Source of the DNA: Acidobacteriota bacterium
Lineage (GTDB): Bacteria > Acidobacteriota > Holophagae > Holophagales > Holophagaceae
NCBI GenBank assembly: GCA_016213735.1
Contig: JACQZU010000025.1
Span: 1 to 55,240, forward strand
Direction: 5' to 3'
DNA: 55,240 nucleotides
The notes under the pieces are model-generated. The model worked only from the letters and a program-made list of their open reading frames with translations. It was not told where the DNA came from and ran no database searches. Both the position numbers and the translations under genes were made by a program. Below, piece after piece: positions 16,015-24,216 of this stretch. Every line of letters starts with the position of its first letter. The stretch's first letter is position 1.

Positions 16015-16431
16015 ATGCGCACCTACTACGCCGGCATGGACCTGGACGCCCCCTGCGGGCGCTGCAAGCTGGAAACCCGGCACCGCGTCCTCACCCTGAC
16101 CAACGGCCAGCCGGACAACCTCATCTGCACCCAGTGCCAATCCGTGCACAAGTTCCGCCCCGAGCGGCCCGCGGCCCCGCCCCGGGTCCGGGCCGAGCGC
16201 GCCGAGGCGCCCCCCAAGCCGCGCTCCCCCGCCAGCCCCAGCCGCTTCCAGGAACTCATGATCCAGGAACAGGCGGGCGCCCAGGCGCGGCCCTACTCCC
16301 CCGCCACCCGCTGGGAGGAGGGGGCCTGGATGGACCACGCCAGCTTCGGCCTGGGGCGCGTCCAGAAACGCCTGGGCCGGAAGGTGGACGTGCTCTTCCG
16401 GGGCGGCCTGAAGACCCTGGTGAGAGCCTGA
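16015..16431 (+). CDS. Zinc-ribbon protein of unknown function
   Basis: The product is 138 residues. An N-terminal zinc ribbon has CGRCKLETRH (residues 14-23) and CTQCQSVHKF (near 38-47). A proline/alanine/arginine-rich linker (about 50-80) leads to a C-terminal module WMDHASFGLGRVQKRLGRKV followed by DVLFRGGLKTLV. That tail resembles a small beta-barrel seen behind zinc ribbons in other bacterial proteins of unknown role; nucleic-acid binding is possible but unproven. It lies 34 nt after valS and converges with the chemoreceptor gene, four nt between their stops. Confidence 0.8.
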   Translation: MRTYYAGMDLDAPCGRCKLETRHRVLTLTNGQPDNLICTQCQSVHKFRPERPAAPPRVRAERAEAPPKPRSPASPSRFQELMIQEQAGAQARPYSPATRWEEGAWMDHASFGLGRVQKRLGRKVDVLFRGGLKTLVRA

Positions 16432-16435
16432 CGGG

Positions 16436-17968
16436 TCAGAGCCGGAATTTCCGCACGATCTCCTTCAGGCCCTCGGCGACGCGGGAGAGGTCCTCGGCGG
16501 TCCGGGTGACCTCCTGCACCGTGGCGGAAAGCTCCTGGGTGGCGACGGCATTCTGGTCCAGCCGCTGGGCGGTCTGGCCCATGAGGGCCCGGACCTCCGC
16601 GCTGGTGCCGGCCTGCCCCTGACTGAGGTCCCCCATGTCCCGGATCCCCCGGGAGACCTCGGTCACCCGCTGCCGGATCGCCTCCAGGCGGGTGAGGGTG
16701 CTGTCCACGCTGGCGGTGCCTGCGTCCACCGCGGCCATGGTGCTCTGGATGATCCCCTCGATCTCCTGGGCGGATTGCGCGCTCCGCTCCGCCAGCTTGC
16801 GGACCTCCTCGGCCACCACGGCGAAGCCCTTCCCGTGGACCCCGGCCTTGGCGGCCTCGATGGCGGCGTTGAGGGAGAGGAGGTTGGTCTGGCGGGCGAT
16901 CTCCTGGATCACCTGGACCGCCTGGACGATGCGGTCCGTGGCGAGGCGGATCTGCGCCATGCCCGTGGAGGTCTCCCGACCGGATTCCGCGCCCCGGGCC
17001 GCATCCTGGACCGCCTCGTCGCTGCCGGCCCGGGTGTCCATGGCCTTGCCCGCCAGGGTGGCGACGTTGGCCTCCAGCCGTTCCAGGGCCTCCTGGACGT
17101 GGGTGCCCGAGTCCCGGAGGCCCTCTCCCACCCGCGCGGTCTCCGCCACGGTGCGGGACATCTCCTCGGCCCCCGCCGCCAGTTCCAGGGAGCCCGAAGC
17201 CACCCGGGCGGAAGCCCCCTCCACCTCCGCGAGGCTCGCCTGCAGCTGCCGGGCCATGGTGTTGAAGGACCCCGCCAGGGTCCCGATCTCGTCCGAGCTC
17301 CGCACGGGCGCCTCGACCCGGAGGTTCCCCCCGGCCATGGACTTGAAGGCATCCCCCAACTCCACCAGGGGCTTCAGGATGATGCGGCTCACCGACTGGT
17401 GGATCATCCCCAGGACCAGGAGCACCGCCGCTCCCGCGGCGAAGGCCCCGAAGAGCCAGGTGTTCCGCTGATCCCGGGCGAGGGAGGCGGTGGAGATGGA
17501 CGCGCCGAACCCCGCGGCGAGGGCACCCTCCTTGAGGTCCTTCGTCGCGGTCATGCCGAAGGCTTCGTGGCAGGTGTTGCACTCGCTCTTGAGGACGCCG
17601 GCGGCGAGCACGTAGAGCGTGGGGGTCCCGTCCGGGGAGTTGAACCGGCCCACCCGGTGGGTCAGGGAGGGGTCCCGGGCGAACTCCGCCATGGACTGGC
17701 GCTCGAATTCCTCTTCCTTCCCCCCGCCCTGGATCCCCGACACGGGAACGCGGTGGTACTTCATTCCCCGGCTCGCGCAGTAGTTCTCCGCCTCCTGGTG
17801 GAACATCCAGCGGGAGGCCAGGGCGATGGCCTGGAGCTGCTCCTCGAAGGCCCGCTCCGCCCGGCTGCTTGCGAGGGCCCCCACGCCCCAGGCCGCCGCC
17901 ATGAAGAGGAGGACGAGGAAAACACCCACGGGCAGCATGAATTTCGAAGCGAGCTTGAGCCTGTCCAT
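16436..17968 (-). CDS. Methyl-accepting chemotaxis protein with heme-binding periplasmic sensor
   Basis: The product is 510 residues. TM1 (about 10-33) is followed by a periplasmic domain of about 130 residues of the DUF3365/Tll0287-like type, with a single c-type heme motif CNTCH at 130-134. TM2 (about 168-190), a HAMP domain (SRIILKPLVELGDAFKSMAG) and a long cytoplasmic signalling coil follow. The conserved hairpin tip is present (IARQTNLLSLNAAIEAAKAG, then GFAVVAEEVRKLAERS). The heme suggests sensing of redox state or a small gaseous ligand, known for this sensor class but inferred here. No other chemotaxis gene is in the window. Confidence 0.93.
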   Translation of the reverse strand: MDRLKLASKFMLPVGVFLVLLFMAAAWGVGALASSRAERAFEEQLQAIALASRWMFHQEAENYCASRGMKYHRVPVSGIQGGGKEEEFERQSMAEFARDPSLTHRVGRFNSPDGTPTLYVLAAGVLKSECNTCHEAFGMTATKDLKEGALAAGFGASISTASLARDQRNTWLFGAFAAGAAVLLVLGMIHQSVSRIILKPLVELGDAFKSMAGGNLRVEAPVRSSDEIGTLAGSFNTMARQLQASLAEVEGASARVASGSLELAAGAEEMSRTVAETARVGEGLRDSGTHVQEALERLEANVATLAGKAMDTRAGSDEAVQDAARGAESGRETSTGMAQIRLATDRIVQAVQVIQEIARQTNLLSLNAAIEAAKAGVHGKGFAVVAEEVRKLAERSAQSAQEIEGIIQSTMAAVDAGTASVDSTLTRLEAIRQRVTEVSRGIRDMGDLSQGQAGTSAEVRALMGQTAQRLDQNAVATQELSATVQEVTRTAEDLSRVAEGLKEIVRKFRL

Positions 17969-18087
17969 GGACCCCCCGGCGCGGCCGCGCGGATCTGGTC
18001 CCGTTTTCGGCCTCCGGGGGCACCTTCTTTACAATCTGAAGCAGTGGAAGCAGCCCAGGCCCTCCTGGCCTTTCAGGAATCTGATCG

Positions 18088-18741
18088 ATGACGGACGGTG
18101 CCCCGTGGGGCGCGCCGTGGCTGCCGGAGGCCTCCACCGGCCTCCGGGACCTGTCTTTCGCCGTGGTGGACCTGGAGACCACGGGGGGCACGCCGAGGGC
18201 CTTCTGGGACCGCAGGGAGCGCTTCCACCCTCCTTCCGAGATCACCGAGGTGGGCGTGGTGCTTCTCTCGGGCACGCTGCGGGTCGGGGACTTCTCGAGC
18301 CTCTGCGCTGTGGAGCGGGGCATTCCCCCTGTGATCCAGCGCCTCACGGGGATCACGCCGGACCTTCTGACCCCCGCGCCCCCCTGGGAACAGGTGGTCT
18401 TCCGGCTCGCTCCCGCGCTGGAGGGGCGCATCTGGGTGGCCCACAACGCTCCCTTCGACGGGAGTTTCCTCAAGGCCTACCTGCCCGAGGGCCTCTGGGG
18501 CCGCCACCGGCTGTTGTGCACGCGCCGGCTGGCGGGGGCCTTCCTCCCCGAGGTCCGGAGCCGGGCCCTGGCCTCGCTCTGCGCCCACCTGGGGATCTCC
18601 AACCGGAGGCCCCACCGCGCCCTTCCGGATGCGGAGGCCACCGCCGAACTCCTGGCCCATTTCCTGGGCCTGGCGGAGAATTCGGGGATGGAGGCCGAGG
18701 CCTTCCTGCACGCGGGCGCCATCGCCTGGGAAAGGTTGTAG
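18088..18741 (+). CDS. DnaQ-like 3'-5' exonuclease
   Basis: The product is 217 residues with the DEDDh exonuclease motifs: Exo I VVDLETTG (Asp28, Glu30), Exo II HNAPFDGSFL (Asp124), Exo III HRALPDAEAT (His176, Asp181). The fold is that of the DNA polymerase III epsilon subunit, but there is no polymerase-binding tail, so a stand-alone nuclease is likely. ATG 18088 has no strong ribosome site. The stop TAG overlaps the GTG start of the next gene by one base (TAGTG), showing translational coupling. Confidence 0.9.
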   Translation: MTDGAPWGAPWLPEASTGLRDLSFAVVDLETTGGTPRAFWDRRERFHPPSEITEVGVVLLSGTLRVGDFSSLCAVERGIPPVIQRLTGITPDLLTPAPPWEQVVFRLAPALEGRIWVAHNAPFDGSFLKAYLPEGLWGRHRLLCTRRLAGAFLPEVRSRALASLCAHLGISNRRPHRALPDAEATAELLAHFLGLAENSGMEAEAFLHAGAIAWERL

Positions 18742-19310
18742 TGGACCTCATCGGATTCTGGAACCTCGTCCGGGGGCACGGCTGGCAGGGCGCGGCCCTG
18801 TGGGGTGTGCTGCTGGCCCAGGCGGTCCTCTGGGTGGGGCTGGTCCGGCTCCACCTGGCGCTGCGCCGCGAACAGGCTCCCTGGGAGGAGTGCGTCGGGA
18901 AGATCCGCAGCGCCTTCCTCCGGAAGCTGAACGGGGAGGAGGAGGTCGCGGAACTGAAGGTCCACCGCTATGCGCCCCTGGTGGACAAGCTCATCGCCCT
19001 CCACTTCGCGGAGGAGAAGAGCGATCTCGCCGCGCGGTTCCTGCTCTTCCGGTGGAAGACCAAGGAAGGTCTGCGCCCCTTCTGGATCCGCTGGGGCCAC
19101 CTGGTGATCGCCTTCGGCGTGGTGGTGTGGTTCCTCTACGGGGTGCGCCTGGACATCGGCACCGAGGTGCTCAAGCGGACCCCCGTGGACCCGCGCCTGC
19201 TGTGGGTCTGGCTGGGCTACGCCATGGGGGTCGCCTGGAAGCTGGTGCGGCTGCAGGGGGACCTGGAACGGGTGCAGCGGAGCCTCCTCCTGCCCCGCCG
19301 CGAGGAATAG
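18741..19310 (+). CDS. Membrane protein of unknown function
   Basis: The product is 189 residues starting with GTG 18741. An N-terminal hydrophobic segment (WQGAALWGVLLAQAVLWVGL, about 15-35) is followed by a charged region of about 85 residues, a second helix (LVIAFGVVVWFLYGV) and a third (LLWVWLGYAMGVAWKLV). No family is recognised. The overlap with the exonuclease gene and the short distance to the YraN-like gene make an operon likely. Confidence 0.75.
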   Translation: MDLIGFWNLVRGHGWQGAALWGVLLAQAVLWVGLVRLHLALRREQAPWEECVGKIRSAFLRKLNGEEEVAELKVHRYAPLVDKLIALHFAEEKSDLAARFLLFRWKTKEGLRPFWIRWGHLVIAFGVVVWFLYGVRLDIGTEVLKRTPVDPRLLWVWLGYAMGVAWKLVRLQGDLERVQRSLLLPRREE

Positions 19311-19313
19311 GTC

Positions 19314-19733
19314 CTGAAGGAGGCCGCGCCGACCCGCCCCCTGTCGGCCCGGGGCCGGCGGGCCCGGCGTTGGGGCCTGCTCTGCGAGCGGATGACGCTG
19401 TGGCTCCTCTGGCTGCGGGGCTGGGACCTGGTGGCCTGGCGCCTTCGCCAGGGCCGCTTCGAACTCGACCTCCTCGTCTGCCGCGGGAGCGAACTCCGCC
19501 TCCTGGAGGTGAAGGCCAGGGGCCCCCGGGCCTGGGTGGGCGCGGACCTGGCCCTGGGTCCCGACCAGCGGCTCCGGCTGCAGAGGGCCCTCCGCAGCTA
19601 CCTGGACCGCGTTCCCTGGCCCGGAGGGATCTCGTTCCAGCGTGCCTGCTGGGCCGGCTGGCGGATGCGCCTCCATCCCCCGGAAGCCTGGGACGGCCTC
19701 AAGGTTCCCCGGGAAAAACTGACAGGAAGGTGA
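19314..19733 (+). CDS. YraN/UPF0102-like protein (putative endonuclease fold)
   Basis: The core matches the UPF0102 family: RRWGLLCERMTLWLLWLRGW, then FELDLLVCRGSELRLLEVKA, which has the E, D and ExK residues of the restriction-endonuclease-like fold, and a terminal helix RLRLQRALRSYLDRV. The family's role is unsettled. The start is uncertain: the conserved Glu lies just before the first ATG (19392), so the gene probably begins upstream. The only usable in-frame codons there are CTG (19314) and later CTGs; no ATG, GTG or TTG exists. It lies a few bases after the preceding stop. Confidence 0.75.
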   Translation: MKEAAPTRPLSARGRRARRWGLLCERMTLWLLWLRGWDLVAWRLRQGRFELDLLVCRGSELRLLEVKARGPRAWVGADLALGPDQRLRLQRALRSYLDRVPWPGGISFQRACWAGWRMRLHPPEAWDGLKVPREKLTGR

Positions 19734-19735
19734 CC

Positions 19736-20098
19736 CTACTTGGGCGCCGTCATCTTGAAGTCAGTGTGGCAATCCAGGCACTTCACCACCGGAGGCTTGT
19801 GCTGCCGGTGGCAGTCGGGGCAGCTGATGGGCTCGGGGTGCTTGTCCGCCGGGGGGCTGTGCGGATTGGGCTTGAGGTGCTTCGTGTAGGCGGCCATGGC
19901 GGGGTAGTCCCCGTGGCAGACCATGCAGGAATCGTCTGCCACCGCGGCTTTCGAAGGATTCTCCTTCCGGTGGCAGTCGTGGCAGAGCACCCCGACCTTC
20001 GCGTGCTTGGCGGGGAGCGGACGCTTGGGCTCCTCCGCGGGAGCGGACGCCAGGGCGGAACCGAGCAGGAGGGTGAGCAGGATTTTCGGAAGCTTCAT
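19736..20098 (-). CDS. Periplasmic tetraheme cytochrome c (c3/STC-like), copy 1
   Basis: The product is 120 residues with a signal peptide (KILLTLLLGSALASA). Four CxxCH motifs lie at 39-43 (CHDCH), 58-62 (CMVCH), 93-97 (CPDCH) and 107-111 (CLDCH). Additional histidines (KH at 31-32, KH at 73-74, NPH at 78-80, RQH at 98-100) can serve as distal ligands. The NPH...C-x-x-CH-x-x-H...C-x-x-CH order resembles the small tetraheme cytochromes and the heme domain of flavocytochrome c3, which shuttle electrons in the periplasm. It diverges from a PstS-like gene, and the pair is duplicated next door. Confidence 0.92.
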   Translation of the reverse strand: MKLPKILLTLLLGSALASAPAEEPKRPLPAKHAKVGVLCHDCHRKENPSKAAVADDSCMVCHGDYPAMAAYTKHLKPNPHSPPADKHPEPISCPDCHRQHKPPVVKCLDCHTDFKMTAPK

Positions 20099-20285
20099 GG
20101 ATGCCCCCAGGAATGGATCCATTGATACTTGACGGGCCCGGAAGGGCGGAGGAAAAAAATTTCGGGATCGGTGGGTCATTAATATTTTATGCTCGAAACA
20201 GGCCCTCTGCCGGGGTAAATCGAGAATCGTTCTCCCCCGATCTCCGTTTTCCCCCGGGCGCGATCAACACTCCTGGAGGTTTTCC

Positions 20286-21284
20286 ATGAAACATCCAGCC
20301 ACCCTCCTTCCTGCCGCCCTGGTGGTCCTGCTCGGCGGGGCCCTGGCGCCCCCCCTGGGGGCGCAGTCCATGCAGTTCAGGGCCAAGGTGGCGGACACCA
20401 TCCCGAAGTACGCCCCGAAGGTGAGGGTCAGGGGGGTCCTGGAAGTGCCCGGCACGGACTCCCTCTCGGACCTCGGGGACGAGTGGAACAGGTCCTTCAG
20501 GCAGTTCCACCCCGAGGGGCGGCTGATCTATCTTCCCAAGCTCAGCAAGGAAGCCATCAAGGACCTCAACGACGGCGTCCGCGCGGTGATCGTCTCGGCC
20601 CGCGAAATGACCTCGGAGGAAATGCAGGCCTTCCGGACCAAGTTCGGCTACATGCCCATGCGGATCCCCGTGTGCCTGGACGCCAACATCGTGTTCGTGA
20701 ACAAGACCAATCCCATCACCTCGATCACCATGGAGCAGCTGGACGCCATCTACGGGAAGGACCGGAAGGGCGGACTGAAGGAACCCCTCCAGACCTGGGG
20801 AGACCTCGGCGTCCGCGGGGACCTGGCCAAGCGGCCCATCAACGCCTACGCCCGGGAAGAGGGCAGCGCGATCCGCGCCACCTTCGCGGCGGCCACCCTG
20901 CTCGGAGGAGACTTCCGGCCCGGGATCGCGGCCCGGGGGGACTCCTCCTCCCTGGCGGAATCGATTCTCACCGACCAGGCCGGGATCGCCTTCGGTCCCA
21001 TGGCGTCCTGGTACACCACCAACAAGATCCTTCCCGTGGTTCCCTACCAGGGTTCGGACGCGCGGCTGCCCACCCAGGAGATGGTCACCACGAGCCGCTA
21101 CCCCATGCCCATGCTCTACTACGCCTACGTGAACCGCCCCCCGGGCCAGGCGCTGGACCCGGCGGTGGACGAGTTCCTCCACTTCGTGCTGTCCCAGGAA
21201 GGTCAGAACACCGTGGCGGACGTGGGGCTGTTCCCTGGGCCCACCGAATTCCTCACCATCGCCATCAAGCGCCTGGACCGCTGA
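20286..21284 (+). CDS. PstS-like periplasmic substrate-binding protein, copy 1
   Basis: The product is 332 residues with a signal peptide ending PLGAQS. Sequence features fit the PstS-like binding-protein fold: VIVSAREMTSEEMQAFRTKF, YMPMRIPVCLDANIVFVNK, ITMEQLDAIYGKDR, TWGDLGV, and YAREEGSAIRATF. The family binds phosphate or related oxyanions, but no pstC, pstA or pstB gene lies near, so it may be a sensor, a scavenging protein or part of another process. Its divergent partner is a tetraheme cytochrome. ATG 20286 follows CTGGAGG. Confidence 0.88.
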   Translation: MKHPATLLPAALVVLLGGALAPPLGAQSMQFRAKVADTIPKYAPKVRVRGVLEVPGTDSLSDLGDEWNRSFRQFHPEGRLIYLPKLSKEAIKDLNDGVRAVIVSAREMTSEEMQAFRTKFGYMPMRIPVCLDANIVFVNKTNPITSITMEQLDAIYGKDRKGGLKEPLQTWGDLGVRGDLAKRPINAYAREEGSAIRATFAAATLLGGDFRPGIAARGDSSSLAESILTDQAGIAFGPMASWYTTNKILPVVPYQGSDARLPTQEMVTTSRYPMPMLYYAYVNRPPGQALDPAVDEFLHFVLSQEGQNTVADVGLFPGPTEFLTIAIKRLDR

Positions 21285-21311
21285 GGTCCGGGCCGGGGTG
21301 CGGAGGGCTGG

Positions 21312-21671
21312 CTACCGGGCCTTCATCTTGAAGTCCGGGTGGCAGTCCAGACATTTCACGACGGGCGGGGCGTGCTGCCGATGGCAGTCGGTGCAGGGGG
21401 GCTGGGCCGGGTGCTTGCCCCCGGGGGGCTTGTGGGGATTGGGGTTGAGGTGCTTGGTGTAGGCGACCATGGCGGCGTAGTCCCCGTGGCACATCATGCA
21501 GGATTCGTCCGCCACCGCCGCCTTGGAAGGGTTCTCCTTCCGATGGCAGTCATGGCAGAGCACCCCCGCCTTGGCATGGCGGGCGGGAAGGGGTTTCGGG
21601 GTGTCCCCCCCCGCCCAGGCGGGCAGGGCCCGGAGGGCAAGGGTGAACACCTGGATGCCGGGGGAGATCAT
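21312..21671 (-). CDS. Periplasmic tetraheme cytochrome c (c3/STC-like), copy 2
   Basis: The product is 119 residues and very similar to the cytochrome at 19736-20098 over its whole mature part. The four motifs CHDCH, CMMCH, CTDCH and CLDCH occur in the same order and spacing, with the NPH and RQH histidines kept. The N-terminus (IQVFTLALRALPAWAG) is a weaker export signal, with no basic residue before its hydrophobic stretch, so its start is less certain. It diverges from the second PstS-like gene, and its stop is 27 nt from the end of the first one. Confidence 0.88.
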   Translation of the reverse strand: MISPGIQVFTLALRALPAWAGGDTPKPLPARHAKAGVLCHDCHRKENPSKAAVADESCMMCHGDYAAMVAYTKHLNPNPHKPPGGKHPAQPPCTDCHRQHAPPVVKCLDCHPDFKMKAR

Positions 21672-21847
21672 GGGTATCCTCTGGAATTCAGGCCCCGCCT
21701 GGGCCTGGGGGTGGTCGAGCCGGCCAAATCCTATCACGACTCAGGAGTCCTGAACCCATCGCTCCATCCCTGCCCGACCCCTCAGCCCCCCCGGTCCGCG
21801 CTTCGGCCACCACCGGGTCTCCCGATCCCTGTTGTTCCGGTGCTTCC

Positions 21848-22846
21848 ATGTCTTCGCTCCTCCCCCCTTCCCGCCGTCTCCTCGCCTTCATGCTGATGCT
21901 GGGAGCGACGGGAATCCTGGACGGCCAGGTTCCCCCGCTCCGCCCGACGGTTTCCAGTGCCTTGCCGGCGTACCACCCCAAGGCCCAGGTCCGGGGGGTG
22001 CTGGAGATTCCCGGAACGGATTCCCTCGCCTCCATGGGGCACCGTTGGAACCAGGGCTTCAAACGCTTCCACCCGGCGAGCAGCCTGGTGTACCTTCCGA
22101 GGCTGACCCGGGACGCCCTGAAGGAATTCGTCGAGGGGGGCCGGAGCCTGGTTTTCTCAGCCAGGGAGATGACCCCGGAGGAGAAGCAGCGCTTCAAAGG
22201 GAAGTTCGGGTACCTCCCCATGCGGATCCCCGTGTGCATGGACGCCAACGTCGTGTTCGTGAACAAGGCCAATCCGATCCCGGCCATCACGATGGAGCAG
22301 CTGGACGCCATCTACGGCCGGGACCGGAAGGGTGGCCGCAAGGAGGCCATCCGCACCTGGGGCGACCTGGGGGTCGCCGGGAGCCTGGCGGGCCGTCCCA
22401 TCACCGCCTACCTGCGGGAAGAGGGCAGCGCCATCCGCGGCGCCTTCGCATCCGCGGCCCTTCTGGGAGGGGAGTTCCGTTCCGGCCTGGTGGTCCGGGG
22501 GGACTCCGCCTCCCTGGCCGAATCGGTCCAGGCGGATCCTGCGGGCATCGCGTTCGGCCCCATGGCGGCGCTGGAACCCGCCAACAAGGTCCTGCCGGTG
22601 GTGCCCTTCCAGGGGAGCGAGGCCCGGCTCCCCACCCAGGACCAGGTCACCACCAGCCGCTACCCCATGCCCATGCTCTACTTCGCCTACGTCCACCGGC
22701 CCCCGGGACAGCCCCTGCCTCCCCTGGTGGACGAATTCCTCCATTTCCTCCTCTCCCGGGAGGGACAGGGGACGGTGGCCGAAGGCGGCCTGTTCCCGGG
22801 GCCCATGGAGTTCCTGGCCATCGCCCTCAAGCGGCTGGACCGCTGA
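21848..22846 (+). CDS. PstS-like periplasmic substrate-binding protein, copy 2
   Basis: The product is 332 residues, the same length as the copy at 20286-21284 and aligned without gaps in all the motifs seen: LVFSAREMTPEEKQRFKGKF, MRIPVCMDANVVFVNKANPI, MEQLDAIYGRDRKGG, EEGSAIRGAFASAALLGGEF. The signal peptide is LLAFMLMLGATGILDGQ. Most differences are conservative, so the pair arose by duplication and has been kept. The ligand is unknown and no transporter genes accompany it. ATG 21848 has no strong ribosome site upstream. Confidence 0.88.
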   Translation: MSSLLPPSRRLLAFMLMLGATGILDGQVPPLRPTVSSALPAYHPKAQVRGVLEIPGTDSLASMGHRWNQGFKRFHPASSLVYLPRLTRDALKEFVEGGRSLVFSAREMTPEEKQRFKGKFGYLPMRIPVCMDANVVFVNKANPIPAITMEQLDAIYGRDRKGGRKEAIRTWGDLGVAGSLAGRPITAYLREEGSAIRGAFASAALLGGEFRSGLVVRGDSASLAESVQADPAGIAFGPMAALEPANKVLPVVPFQGSEARLPTQDQVTTSRYPMPMLYFAYVHRPPGQPLPPLVDEFLHFLLSREGQGTVAEGGLFPGPMEFLAIALKRLDR

Positions 22847-22865
22847 CCCGGGAGCCTCCCGGGCC

Positions 22866-24176
22866 TCAGTCCAGACGGCCCCGCCGCTCTCCGTCCAGCC
22901 ACTGCACGCGCACCGGAGATCCCGGAGGCAGCACCTGGGCCCCGAGGACGGGCATCCCCAGCTGATCGCGGACGAGGGCGAAACCCCGGCGGAGGGGGCC
23001 CCTGGGATCCAGGCCCTGGAGGCGGGCCCGGAGCACCTCCAGGCGCTGCCCGCGCTGCTGGAGGAGTCGAAGGGCGGCGGGGTGAAGGCGCCTTCCAGCT
23101 TCGTGCACCCGGGGCCGGTCGGACTCCCCGCTGGCCAGGAAGGCCGCGTGGCGGAGGCGCTGGCGGAGCAGCGCGAGTCGGCCCTGGCGCTGGTCCAGCC
23201 GCCGCTGGGGGTGGGCGAGGTGGAGCCTCTGGAGGAAGCCCTGGAGCCTGCCCTGGGCGAGGGAGGCCGGGTCCAGACGGAGCAGCCCGCGGTCCAGGAG
23301 CATGTTCAGGGTGCTTTCGAGGCCCCGGAGGCGCCAGGCCATCCGGCTTTCGAGCCCTTCGAGGCGCCGGCGGACCTCGGCGTCCAGGGTCCGGAGGTCG
23401 GGGGTGGCGATTTCCGCCGCCTGGCTGGGGGTGGCGGCCCGGCGGTCCGCCGCCAGGTCCACCAGGGTCGTATCGATCTCGTGCCCCACCCCCGTGACCA
23501 CCGGCAGCCGGCAGGCGGCCACGGCCCGCACCAGGGCGGGATCGTTGAAGCCCCAGAGGTCCTCCAGGCTTCCCCCCCCCCGGACCAGGAGGACCACCTC
23601 GCAGGCCCAGTGGGGATCCTGGATCTCCTGGAGGGCGAGGAGGTTCTCCGGGACGCAGCGCTCCCCCTGGGCCGCGGCGGGGGCCACCAGCAGGTGCACG
23701 CCCGGGGCCCGGCGGGCGGCCACCTGGAGGACGTCCCGGAGGGCAGCCCCTCCCAGGGCGGCCACCACCCCGATGCGCCGGGGAAAGGCCGGCAGGGCCC
23801 GCCTGGGCCGGTCGAAGAGGCCCTCGGCCCGGAGTTCGGCCTCCAGCTGGCGGAGCCTGGCCTGGAGGTCACCGATCCCCGCAGGTTCGCAGTGGGTCAC
23901 CGCCAGGGTCAGGCTGCCCCCGGCGACGTAGAGGTTCAGGGAACCCTTGAGCACCACCCGCTCCCCGTCCCGGGGGGCATGGCCCAGGAGGCGCTGCTGG
24001 CTGGCCCAGACGGCGCAGCTCAGGGTCGCGCCCTCCTCCTTCAGCGTGAAGTACCAGTGGCGGCCCTTGTCCCGGAGGTTGGAGACTTCGCCCACCACGC
24101 AGACGGAGGCGAAGGGAGGCTCGATCCGGGCCTTGATCTGCTCCAGGAGGCGCTTGACGGAGAGGGGGGCGTCCAC
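22866..24176 (-). CDS. xseA: Exodeoxyribonuclease VII large subunit
   Basis: The product is 436 residues, usual for XseA, a cytoplasmic single-strand-specific nuclease acting with the small XseB subunit. An N-terminal OB-fold (FASVCVVGEVSNLRDKGRHW, YFTLKEEGATLSCAVW) is followed by the catalytic region PRRIGVVAALGGAALRDVLQ, LLVRGGGSLEDLWGFNDP, VVTGVGHEIDTTLVDLAADR and RAATPSQAAE. A C-terminal helical region rich in Arg and Gln carries the subunit-binding coil. The start is GTG (24176). No xseB is visible nearby. It heads for the PstS gene tail to tail. Confidence 0.95.
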   Translation of the reverse strand: MDAPLSVKRLLEQIKARIEPPFASVCVVGEVSNLRDKGRHWYFTLKEEGATLSCAVWASQQRLLGHAPRDGERVVLKGSLNLYVAGGSLTLAVTHCEPAGIGDLQARLRQLEAELRAEGLFDRPRRALPAFPRRIGVVAALGGAALRDVLQVAARRAPGVHLLVAPAAAQGERCVPENLLALQEIQDPHWACEVVLLVRGGGSLEDLWGFNDPALVRAVAACRLPVVTGVGHEIDTTLVDLAADRRAATPSQAAEIATPDLRTLDAEVRRRLEGLESRMAWRLRGLESTLNMLLDRGLLRLDPASLAQGRLQGFLQRLHLAHPQRRLDQRQGRLALLRQRLRHAAFLASGESDRPRVHEAGRRLHPAALRLLQQRGQRLEVLRARLQGLDPRGPLRRGFALVRDQLGMPVLGAQVLPPGSPVRVQWLDGERRGRLD

Positions 24177-24216
24177 GGCTCCACCCTACCCCGGCGGCCG
24201 AAGGGGAGGAAAGCGC

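Noticed and set aside
20286-22846. Considered as a normal pst phosphate-transport operon
   Set aside because: pstC, pstA, pstB and phoU are all absent, and the two binding-protein genes are separated by a cytochrome gene.
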